This document shows, one piece after another, positions 1 to 6,386 of a stretch of DNA of 64,000 bases (positions within the stretch are counted from its first letter, which is position 1; the number at the start of each line of letters is the position of its first letter). The notes under the pieces were generated by a model that saw nothing but the letters and a program-made list of their open reading frames with translations, made no database searches and had not been told where the DNA came from. Source of the DNA: Aneurinibacillus danicus (lineage in GTDB: Bacteria; Bacillota; Bacilli; Aneurinibacillales; Aneurinibacillaceae); contig NZ_BJXX01000013.1 in the NCBI RefSeq assembly GCF_007991215.1, positions 1 to 64,000 of the forward strand, written 5' to 3'. Both the position numbers and the translations under genes were made by a program.

Positions 1-1
1 T

Positions 2-66
2 ACCACAAAAGTCAGCCTCTCTCCCATGATTTTCATATCGGGGTTGCGGCTGAGACGCCATGGTGG
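2..66 (-). repeat. Element A, copy 1 (truncated by window edge)
   Basis: This is the pseudoknot half of a structured repeat that recurs at 28257-28395, 31795-31990 and, diverged, at 58341-58540. In plus coordinates TCAGCC at 12-17 pairs with GGCTGA at 48-53, and CCATG at 24-28 pairs with CATGG at 59-63. The two stems cross, so the RNA would be an H-type pseudoknot. Between the stems lies the conserved minus-strand loop CCCCGATATGAAAAT. The purine linker and terminator seen in the other copies would lie before position 1, outside the window. Function is unknown; the minus strand is taken as sense because the terminator lies downstream on that strand in the complete copies. Confidence 0.65.
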
Positions 67-70
67 TTTT

Positions 71-99
71 CTGTTATTTCTCTAATAGAGAAGTAACAG
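71..99. other. Strong 13-bp hairpin next to element A copy 1
   Basis: CTGTTATTTCTCT at 71-83 pairs with AGAGAAGTAACAG at 87-99 around a three-base loop, with a single G-U pair. No U-tract follows it on either strand, so it is not a standard terminator. It sits between element A copy 1 and the terminator at 126-150. Its role is unknown. Confidence 0.5.
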
Positions 100-125
100 T
101 GTATTAGGGCACACCTCTTTCACTT

Positions 126-150
126 GCCGGTCTAATACCGGCCTTTTTAT
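126..150 (+). terminator. Rho-independent terminator
   Basis: GCCGGT at 126-131 pairs with ACCGGC at 137-142 around CTAAT and is followed by CTTTTTATTT. It would end a plus-strand transcript entering from before the window, and lies just upstream of the small ORF at 200-361. Confidence 0.65.
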
Positions 151-199
151 TTCGGGTATATTACTTCGATATTTATTTTGAAATTAGGAAGTGATTAAA

Positions 200-361
200 A
201 TGTTGCTCACATTTTTGATGTATTTCATTATCTTTTTTTCAATCTCGCGTGCATTTAGTCTCTTTGGAGGTAAATGGAGTCCGTTTGCAAAGACTCATTG
301 GAAATTAGATTTGTTTATTTGCCTTGGCATGTCCTTATTTGTAACGCTGCTACTTATGTGA
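200..361 (+). CDS. Small hydrophobic membrane peptide, 53 aa, unknown function
   Basis: An ATG at 200 is preceded by AGGAAGTGAT, a reasonable ribosome site. The 53-residue product starts MLLTFLMYFI and ends in a hydrophobic stretch closing TLLLM. Two membrane segments (about residues 2-22 and 36-52) flank a short polar loop containing GGKWSPFAKTHW, so a small hairpin membrane protein is likely. I recognise no family. It sits alone between a terminator and the convergent transposase gene. Short membrane ORFs can be chance, but the ribosome site and the clean two-segment pattern favour a real gene. Confidence 0.45.
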   Translation: MLLTFLMYFIIFFSISRAFSLFGGKWSPFAKTHWKLDLFICLGMSLFVTLLLM

Positions 362-426
362 AATACTCTTCGTAATATCACTGCTTTACGAGCCACCCAC
401 CGAGTCTCCCCGGCGGGCGACCGATT

Positions 427-885
427 CTATACAATCACTTTCCATCCGCACCGCTGCCACTTATGCAACTCGTTCCAGCGAATTAATTCATAGCGATAAA
501 CAACGCGAGCAGAGCCAAACCCTTTCTCTCTGCGACGAAGCAAATAGTAGCGTGCTTTCTTCATTACGCCACCCCATAGTCTCTTTTTCAGTTGTGGGAA
601 CTTCAAAAACAATTTACGGGCAGAAATTCCTTTTAGCATTTTCACGATATACGAAGGGGCAATCTTCGGATGAGCAGAAGCAAAAACGTGAATGTGGTCT
701 TGTTCACCCACTTCCATCATCGCGACTTCAAACTCTCTTTCCTGTGCAACTTCTTGAAAAAAGTCTTTCAGATAGCATTCTATCTCGGTAGTAAACACTT
801 TTCTTCGATCTTTTACAGACCAAACGATATGATAATTGACATTGTAGACACAAGTTCGAGCATGTTTTATGGTAGATTTTTTCAT
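427..885 (-). CDS. tnpA: IS200/IS605-family transposase TnpA (Y1 HUH), possibly degenerate at the C-terminus
   Basis: The 152-residue protein resembles single-domain HUH transposases that move IS200/IS605 elements as single strands. The metal-binding HUH motif is HIH at residues 64-66 (EQDHIHVFAS). The family hallmark LWGG is at 103-106, and Tyr113/Tyr114 lie at the spacing where the catalytic tyrosine is expected. After the tyrosines the sequence (LLRRREKGFGSARVV...) does not look like the usual C-terminal helix, and the protein is slightly longer than the usual 130-145 residues, so the end may be altered by a frameshift or recombination. No tnpB partner is present. GC-rich imperfect hairpin sequence downstream (about 395-425) may belong to the element end. 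Confidence 0.8.
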   Translation of the reverse strand: MKKSTIKHARTCVYNVNYHIVWSVKDRRKVFTTEIECYLKDFFQEVAQEREFEVAMMEVGEQDHIHVFASAHPKIAPSYIVKMLKGISARKLFLKFPQLKKRLWGGVMKKARYYLLRRREKGFGSARVVYRYELIRWNELHKWQRCGWKVIV

Positions 886-920
886 ACATATAGTATGAAA
901 GGCTATTTACCATCTATTTT

Positions 921-949
921 ATCAAATATTTTTCACTACATATAGTCAA
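921..949 (-). promoter_or_regulatory. Candidate sigma-A promoter for tnpA
   Basis: On the minus strand TTGACT (944-949) and TTTGAT (921-926) are separated by 17 bases, about 35 bases upstream of the tnpA ATG. The -35 matches consensus at five of six positions and the -10 at four. Confidence 0.4.
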
Positions 950-1047
950 GAAAAGTATTAAAAATTTTGCCCTTGTCATCCCCAAAAAGGTGATTCGGGC
1001 AAAGCGAACTCTCATCTAAAGAGGCAGAGGATTCCCGTCCGCATTTC

Positions 1048-1389
1048 CTAAAAAGAAATAGAAAAACTACTCCAAATACCCAACCCTCCCATCACAATTG
1101 TGCCTAAGATTGTGTACCATTTCGGAAAATCACTCTTCCAATAAAAGACCACCTCTAGGATAACATTAATAACAGCTAATAAAGCCGCCCCTGGAGCTAT
1201 AACAGAGTTCCAAGAACCCATAATAAATATAATTCCTACAGATATCCAAAGTGATGTAAGCATATAGCGATAATGAGACAATTCTTTTGGTAATGGTGCA
1301 ATTCCGAATAAACTTGACTTATTCATAAAAGTGATTATTGCTGTAAAAAGCTGAATAAAACCTAGAAGCAGTAGTCCTATATTAATCAT
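1048..1389 (-). CDS. Small four-helix membrane protein, unknown function
   Basis: This 113-residue protein has about four hydrophobic helices (roughly residues 3-22, 44-60, 62-82 and 92-110) with short polar turns. Overall hydrophobicity and length suggest a compact integral membrane protein. I do not recognise a family. The ATG is preceded by GGAAGGTG at good spacing, which supports the start. It stands as a single minus-strand gene between the transposase and the HPP gene, in the AT-richer accessory stretch. No catalytic motif is visible. Confidence 0.6.
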   Translation of the reverse strand: MINIGLLLLGFIQLFTAIITFMNKSSLFGIAPLPKELSHYRYMLTSLWISVGIIFIMGSWNSVIAPGAALLAVINVILEVVFYWKSDFPKWYTILGTIVMGGLGIWSSFSISF

Positions 1390-1539
1390 ATAGCACCTTC
1401 CATCCTTAACATTTTGGTTAATTATACCATTAGAATAGAAGGTTTGTTTACAGAAGCGACGTTATAGAACCTTATTTTGTAGATGAATTGATGTTTCTTT
1501 ACTAAAACTGCTATTTCTATTCAATACTTAAATATCTGA

Positions 1540-2103
1540 TTATAACCAAAAAGTAGGATACTCACGATTACTACGTAAGTTATTTACTAATAAAGCTATT
1601 AAAACAATAGCTATGGAGCCAATTAATACAGGAGTAACTAAGTAATTCCATGTGTACGCCCCTAATATAACCACTATCGGATCTGCCCCAGCAGGTGGAT
1701 GCGTCGTTTTCGTAATCATCATGCATGCTATAGCTGCTCCCACTCCTAAAGCTAACGTCCAGGTATCATTACCTAAAAAGTGGTAGACAATCAATCCCAC
1801 TAATGTAGAAATAAAATGTCCACCAATTATATTTCTCGGTTGAGATAGAGGAGCATTCCAAATACCAAATGCTAATACACAACTTGCTCCAAAAGGAGCC
1901 ATTAACCAAGATGTAGATGTGACTTGTGTCAGGTAAGCAAGGACAAAGATAGTTATGAATCCTCCAATAAGTCCTGTCATAGCATCTTTAACATTTACGC
2001 TTAGAGTGCTTTTTCCTTTGCCTTTCATTTTAGAAAAATAAATGCGACGGGATATACCTACCACTTTCTCTTGGTCAATAACGGTTTGATTTTTAGATAT
2101 CAT
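1540..2103 (-). CDS. HPP-family integral membrane protein
   Basis: The 187-residue protein carries the family-defining HPP tripeptide at residues 135-137 within TKTTHPPAGADP, plus the conserved MAPFGASCVLAFG segment (68-80) and SQPRNIIGGH (87-96). Four to five membrane helices follow a charged N-terminal tail of about 38 residues. HPP proteins are integral membrane proteins; some members act in nitrite transport, but the substrate here cannot be read from sequence. AGGAGG lies at good distance before the ATG. The CGNR regulator lies upstream, separated by a terminator at 2212-2245, so the two are probably separate transcripts. Confidence 0.85.
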   Translation of the reverse strand: MISKNQTVIDQEKVVGISRRIYFSKMKGKGKSTLSVNVKDAMTGLIGGFITIFVLAYLTQVTSTSWLMAPFGASCVLAFGIWNAPLSQPRNIIGGHFISTLVGLIVYHFLGNDTWTLALGVGAAIACMMITKTTHPPAGADPIVVILGAYTWNYLVTPVLIGSIAIVLIALLVNNLRSNREYPTFWL

Positions 2104-2211
2104 TTAATTCAACCTCCTTATCATTTTGATTCCATAATAACCCATCTTTAATAACCGGTCAAAAGTTAATTTTATGGTTAGTTTAAATAATAATTAGATA
2201 ATTAACACAAT

Positions 2212-2245
2212 AAAAAAACTTAAACCCAATGGATTTAAGCTTTTT
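2212..2245 (-). terminator. Terminator of the CGNR gene (possibly bidirectional)
   Basis: On the minus strand CTTAAATCC pairs with GGTTTAAG around ATTG and is followed by a run of seven T. It lies 21 bases after the CGNR stop codon. A shorter T run on the other strand makes it potentially bidirectional. Confidence 0.7.
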
Positions 2246-2265
2246 GAGTATAACCACTCTTTTTA

Positions 2266-2862
2266 TCATTTTTCTTTAGAGTTTTCTTTTCTTTTTCGCT
2301 GTTGATGGCGTGCAACTTTCTTTCTGTTACCACATATTTCCATAGCACACCATTTTCGTCTTCCACTTTCATCTATAAACAATAATACGCAATCAGGATT
2401 TGTACACCGTTTAAGGTAATGTAATCTCTTCTTATCAAGTAAGTTTAATACATCATATGCAATAAGTGAAACGAACGCATCCTCAGGTTGTCCTATTGGA
2501 GACGGAAGAAGTTTATTCGGGGTCAATTTATACGAAAACGGTGCTTTTCTAATCATTCTTTCCAAAGAAGATACCCATTCATCTGAAATTTGATATCCAT
2601 CTGCGATCCGTTCAAAATCACTTCTTAAAAAGGAACGTAATTCACGAAGCGAATGTAATGTCTTATCCAGTCTATCTTCTGATTTAGATATAAGCTCATC
2701 ATCAATTATGGAGTTTGTTTCTTTCATTATCTTTATCCAATCAGCTAAATCTTTTTCGGATATCAATAAGTCATAACGCTGCCCACGTCTTATAACTTCA
2801 GTGTTTACTAAATCAAGAGAAAGGTGTCCGGATATAAGCGGGAATTTTTTTGTCTCCGCCAT
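2266..2862 (-). CDS. CGNR zinc-finger protein with ABATE domain, putative stress-type regulator
   Basis: The 198-residue protein begins with the ABATE-type segment GHLSLDLVNT (residues 12-21). It ends with a CGNR zinc finger: Cys153, Cys158, Cys172 and Cys177 are the likely metal ligands, and CGNR itself is at 177-180, followed by a basic tail (KKVARHQQRKRK). Members of this group are described as putative transcription regulators, with the C-terminal finger expected to bind DNA. The ATG follows AAAGGGAGGTACATC, so the start is secure. Its target is unknown; the HPP membrane gene directly downstream is the nearest candidate. Confidence 0.85.
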   Translation of the reverse strand: MAETKKFPLISGHLSLDLVNTEVIRRGQRYDLLISEKDLADWIKIMKETNSIIDDELISKSEDRLDKTLHSLRELRSFLRSDFERIADGYQISDEWVSSLERMIRKAPFSYKLTPNKLLPSPIGQPEDAFVSLIAYDVLNLLDKKRLHYLKRCTNPDCVLLFIDESGRRKWCAMEICGNRKKVARHQQRKRKENSKEK

Positions 2863-3037
2863 GATGTACCTCCCTTTGTAAAAATCTTACTTAAATTTTC
2901 TAATAAAACAAGACAAGATACTTCAATTGAAGCAGCTTACTTACATATCCGAGATTATAGGACATAAAGAATGCCACTAACCGAATATCAACAATGAAGT
3001 CTAACAGAGCCTTTTAAAAAAACTTTTGACTCCCCTT

Positions 3038-3553
3038 CTATTTCAATGTAACCATGATATCCTCTGCAAAAGAGTACGTCTGGGCCAGCTTCTCCATAAT
3101 CGCCTCTTTAATTTCCTCCTCCATATCCTTATGGAACATGCGGGGAATCGGAGCGATCAGCTGTGTCATTTCCTCGGAATAGTTGACTTCAATCCCAACA
3201 TAACAGAGTTCGTCCTTTTCATCCATGTCCAGTATCACACTGGCCGGCATCACTTCCTGTAACACCTGCTTCTTGTACGTAATATCCGCCTCCAGTTTAA
3301 ACAGGAAGTCGTTCTCCCTCTCCTCTACTTCTTTCACTTCGAAGCTAAATTTGAATGGCTCATAAATGAACAGTTCCCCTGGTGACACTTTAAGGAATTC
3401 GCACAGGGTATTAAACGTATCATACTGAATTCCTTTCGCATTGTGGTTCATCAACGAGCTGATGGTTGTCCGTGACATCCCCGTTCCACTGGCAATATCG
3501 GCGATTTTTAGTCCTCTCTCTGCCATCAAAACAGCCAAATTACACTTTATCAT
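3038..3553 (-). CDS. Xre/Cro-type helix-turn-helix regulator with a long C-terminal extension
   Basis: The start at 3553 is chosen because GAGGTG precedes this ATG at about eight bases; an upstream in-frame ATG at 3592 lacks a site. The first 60 residues form a Cro/CI-type helix-turn-helix (LKIADIASGTGMSRTTISSLMNH, then GIQYDTFNTLCEFLKVSPGEL). About 110 residues follow with no DNA-binding features and alternating charged and hydrophobic strands, perhaps a sensing or dimer domain; I do not recognise it. Two near-identical AT-rich sites just upstream (3593-3682) look like its operators. Divergently placed is a truncated relative at 3694-3828. Confidence 0.8.
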   Translation of the reverse strand: MIKCNLAVLMAERGLKIADIASGTGMSRTTISSLMNHNAKGIQYDTFNTLCEFLKVSPGELFIYEPFKFSFEVKEVEERENDFLFKLEADITYKKQVLQEVMPASVILDMDEKDELCYVGIEVNYSEEMTQLIAPIPRMFHKDMEEEIKEAIMEKLAQTYSFAEDIMVTLK

Positions 3554-3592
3554 ACATAACACCTCATATTTAAAATACCATATCCACTTCAT

Positions 3593-3682
3593 AATAAATA
3601 ATATATTGTTTATTTGGTTTTTGACCTAATTTTCACCATTATGTACAATATAAAGCAAAAATAAATAGACTATTGTTTATTT
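3593..3682. promoter_or_regulatory. Paired operator-like sites between divergent Xre genes
   Basis: Two sites, 3593-3615 and 3660-3682, share AATAAATA, then three variable bases (ATA or GAC), then TATTGTTTATTT. Each is an imperfect palindrome, and their starts are 67 bases apart. One lies just upstream of the Xre start at 3553, the other just upstream of the divergent fragment at 3694. This is the arrangement expected of an autoregulating Cro-like repressor; binding is inference. Confidence 0.55.
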
Positions 3683-3693
3683 AGGTGATTCAA

Positions 3694-3828
3694 GTGATTA
3701 AATCGATCTTACCAGTTCTGATAGCAAAGCATGGGGTGAGAACGTTAGCTGAGGTTGTAAGACAGACAGGCTTGTTCAGGACAACGCTGACTGCGGTCTA
3801 CTACAGCAGGGGAAAAGTGAAGGTATAA
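3694..3828 (+). pseudogene. Truncated Xre-type helix-turn-helix, 44 codons
   Basis: Reading from GTG at 3694 (after AGGTGA) gives MIKSILPVLIAKHG followed by RTLAEVVRQTGLFRTTLTAVYYSRGK and a stop at 3826. This matches the first two thirds of a small Cro/CI helix-turn-helix protein and parallels the N-terminus of the neighbouring regulator (MIKCNLAVLMAERG...). Such proteins normally run to about 70 residues; here the frame stops straight after the recognition helix, so it is probably a remnant. It could still be made as a short peptide, since ribosome site and operator are intact. Confidence 0.55.
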
Positions 3829-3859
3829 AATTTTAATTAAAAATCACAGTTAATTCTCT

Positions 3860-3880
3860 CCATGGTTATCATAACCATGG
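3860..3880. repeat. Perfect 21-base palindrome
   Basis: CCATGGTTA, TCA, TAACCATGG form a perfect nine-base-pair inverted repeat with a three-base loop, 31 bases after the truncated Xre stop codon. No U-tract follows, so it is a weak terminator candidate at best; an operator or recombination site is also possible. Confidence 0.5.
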
Positions 3881-4049
3881 TCCCCTAATCAGAAAAGGGG
3901 AGGTCATTACGCCCCCACCTTTTTATTACTCCCTGTCTCATATACCCATTTCCAGTGTGACCCCTTCAGATATTTACTCATAAAACCTGGCCGTTTTGTC
4001 ACATCTTACATGCAGAAAGAGACAAAGCTTTTTTCCCATTATCCATCTT

Positions 4050-4517
4050 TACGGATCTTGTTATATGATAACGGAAAAATGTCGCTACCCTGGTTACGCC
4101 TCCACGCATTGAGAAAAAACAGGCAAGTACCTGGACAATGGAAGAAGTGAATGCGTTTTTGTGCACTGTAGCTAAACGCAAAGAGGACAATCGAAGAGTT
4201 TATAGTATAATTTATACGTTAGCCATTTATACAGGCATGCGAAAAGGTGAAATTTTAGCTTTACGCTGGAAGAATTGCGACCTGCTAAAAGCACATCGAA
4301 TAAAGCAAAAAGGATCATCCGGTTCCATAATTTGCGACATACTCATGCCACCCTTCTATTGCTGCTGGGAGAAAATCCAAAAGTTGTATGCGGACGATTG
4401 GGGCATGCAGATATCTCAATTACGCTCGGAACGTATTCTCATGTATTACCGAGCATGCAGGAAAACCTGGCAAAAAACTTTGACGCGGCGCTAAAAAATG
4501 CATCTCAAAGATCATAA
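4050..4517 (+). pseudogene. Decayed tyrosine recombinase (phage/ICE-type integrase)
   Basis: Two frames preserve integrase pieces. One gives NVATLVTPPRIEKKQ, then TWTMEEVNAFL and IYTGMRKGEILALRWKN (about 4080-4275), including the first catalytic Arg region. The other, about 4310-4517, gives FHNLRHTHATLLL, GRLGHADISITLGTYSHV and a normal-looking end, with the HxxR and Tyr motifs. Roughly 90 codons expected between them are missing and the frame changes at 4280-4310. A one-base slip near 4078 breaks the upstream part. The gene is dead, but it marks a past integration immediately upstream of rqcH. Confidence 0.85.
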
Positions 4518-4568
4518 TGTGGTCAAAATGTGGTCAATTCACCTTTCCGTAGTAAGGACATACGACGA

Positions 4569-4590
4569 AAACCTTGATTTACCAAGGTTT
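4569..4590. other. Inverted repeat at integrase end, candidate attachment half-site
   Basis: AAACCTTG (4569-4576) and CAAGGTTT (4583-4590) flank ATTTAC. The repeat lies 52 bases after the integrase remnant and abuts the rqcH promoter. Position suggests an attachment site or the old element boundary; no second copy is visible in the window. Confidence 0.35.
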
Positions 4591-4617
4591 ACATTGTTTA
4601 TGATTTGATACTATACT
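4588..4617 (+). promoter_or_regulatory. Sigma-A promoter of rqcH
   Basis: TTTACA (4588-4593) and TATACT (4612-4617) are spaced by 18 bases, about 31 bases upstream of the rqcH ATG. The -35 begins inside the inverted repeat at 4569-4590. Confidence 0.6.
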
Positions 4618-4648
4618 GTTTCTATTGTAGTAGAAAGGTGAGATACCT

Positions 4649-6376
4649 ATGGCATTCGACGGAATTGTGACACGCGCGGTCGCTCATGAGCTGAATGAAA
4701 GGCTCGCTACCGGGCGAATTATGAAAATTTATCAACCGACAGATACAGAGATTGTTATGCAAGTACGGACGCGGAGGGGCAATGTACGCCTGCTTCTCTC
4801 GGCAAGCCTGAGCTTTCCGCGCATACATATGACAAACGCAAGCTACCAAAATCCGCTGGAGGCTCCAATGTTCTGCATGCTGCTCCGCAAATACTGCGAG
4901 GGCGCTATTATCGAGACAATTCGTCAGGTGGATATGGAAAGGATCATCCATATTGATATCCGCGGACGCGACGAGCTCGGCGATGATCGGACAAAGCGGA
5001 TCGTCCTCGAGATTATGGGGCGACACAGCAATCTGATTCTCATGGACCCGCAGAACGGCCTTATTCATGACGGACTGCACCATGTTACACCGGCCGTAAG
5101 CCGCTACCGGGTCATCCTGCCGGGCCGTCCGTACGTAGCTCCGCCGCCGCAGAATAAACTTAATCCGCTGACGGCGACTAAAGATGATTTCATACGTCGT
5201 ATTCAGTTCAATGAAGGAAAAATCGCCAAGCAAATTGTTGGCTCATTCGAAGGCATCAGCCCGCTTATTGCAAACGAGATTGTCCACCGTGCCGGTCTGC
5301 CGACACGGGAAGCGCTTTGGACCTCTTTCACTGAAATAATGGAGGCTGCACGCCGTCACGATTATATTCCTGTGCTTGTGCGTACGGAGAATAAAGAGCA
5401 TTTTTCCGTCGTGGCTTTAACACACTTATCGGCGGAAAGCAGCGAGACGTTTACCGGGGTAAGCGAATGCCTCGAGGCGTTCTATCACGGCAAAGCGGAA
5501 CGGGATGCGGTTAAGCAGCGCGTACATGACCTGGCCCGCCTGGTTGCTAATGAACGGAATAAAAACGAGAAAAAAATCGAGAAACTACTTGATACGAAAC
5601 GTCAGGCGGAAGATGCCCGCATCTACCAAATCTACGGTGAACTAATTACGGCGAATATCTATCAAATTACCAGAGGCCAAACTGAGGCAAACGTGGTAAA
5701 CTACTACGAGGAAGAAGCCCCGCTCGTCAACATTCCGCTTGATCCGGCGCTTACACCGGCCGAAAACGCGCAAGCCTATTTCAAGCGGTATACGAAGGCG
5801 AAGAACAGCCTGGCCGTCGTCGATGACCAGATTGCTGCGGCGGAAGAAGAAGTACGCTATCTCGATACCGTGCTGCAGCAGATCGAGAATGCCGGCCTCG
5901 CGGACATTGAAGATATCCGCGAAGAGCTGACCGAGCAGGGCTACCTGCGCGCAAGGCCGGGCAAAATAAAAAAGGGAAAGCCGAAAAATCCGGTGCTTGA
6001 ACGCTACACATCAAGCGAAGGCGCCGTCATCTATGTCGGCAAAAACAATAAACAAAACGATTATCTGACCAACCGGCTGGCAAGTCCGAATGATACGTGG
6101 CTGCATACAAAAGACATTCCGGGCTCCCATGTAGTCATCCGCGGCGATAATTTCAGCGAGAGAACGTTAAGGGAAGCGGCAATGCTGGCCGTTTACTACA
6201 GCAAAGCCCGCCAGTCCAGCCAGGTACCGGTCGATTATACGCTTGTTCGCCATGTTAAAAAACCGAAGGGCGCCAAACCCGGATTCGTTATCTATGAACA
6301 GCAAAAAACGCTGTTCGTGACACTAGATGATGAAATCATCCAGGCGCTTACAAAAACTAAAACCACAACGTCTTGA
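4649..6376 (+). CDS. rqcH: Rqc2-homologue RqcH (NFACT family), ribosome-associated quality control
   Basis: This 575-residue protein is full length for bacterial NFACT proteins. It binds stalled 50S subunits carrying peptidyl-tRNA and directs Ala tailing of the nascent chain. The N-terminal NFACT-N domain begins MAFDGIVTRAVAHEL; the pair at 97-98 in DMERII is Glu-Arg where many homologues have Asp-Arg, a mild substitution. Helix-hairpin-helix and coiled-coil regions (about 280-420) follow, and the C-terminal NFACT-R domain carries DTWLHTKDIPGSHVVIR (about 485-501). AAAGGTGAG precedes the ATG. The flippase gene follows after ten bases, so the two are probably co-transcribed. Confidence 0.93.
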   Translation: MAFDGIVTRAVAHELNERLATGRIMKIYQPTDTEIVMQVRTRRGNVRLLLSASLSFPRIHMTNASYQNPLEAPMFCMLLRKYCEGAIIETIRQVDMERIIHIDIRGRDELGDDRTKRIVLEIMGRHSNLILMDPQNGLIHDGLHHVTPAVSRYRVILPGRPYVAPPPQNKLNPLTATKDDFIRRIQFNEGKIAKQIVGSFEGISPLIANEIVHRAGLPTREALWTSFTEIMEAARRHDYIPVLVRTENKEHFSVVALTHLSAESSETFTGVSECLEAFYHGKAERDAVKQRVHDLARLVANERNKNEKKIEKLLDTKRQAEDARIYQIYGELITANIYQITRGQTEANVVNYYEEEAPLVNIPLDPALTPAENAQAYFKRYTKAKNSLAVVDDQIAAAEEEVRYLDTVLQQIENAGLADIEDIREELTEQGYLRARPGKIKKGKPKNPVLERYTSSEGAVIYVGKNNKQNDYLTNRLASPNDTWLHTKDIPGSHVVIRGDNFSERTLREAAMLAVYYSKARQSSQVPVDYTLVRHVKKPKGAKPGFVIYEQQKTLFVTLDDEIIQALTKTKTTTS

Positions 6377-6386
6377 GGAATGAAGG

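Noticed and set aside
2-66. Reading element A on the plus strand as an ordinary terminator
   Set aside because: The plus-strand stem ends are followed by only weak T runs, while the strong hairpin plus T run lies downstream on the other strand in the complete copies.
3999-4190. 63-codon minus-strand open frame over the integrase remnant
   Set aside because: It overlaps the decayed integrase on the opposite strand and lacks a ribosome site.
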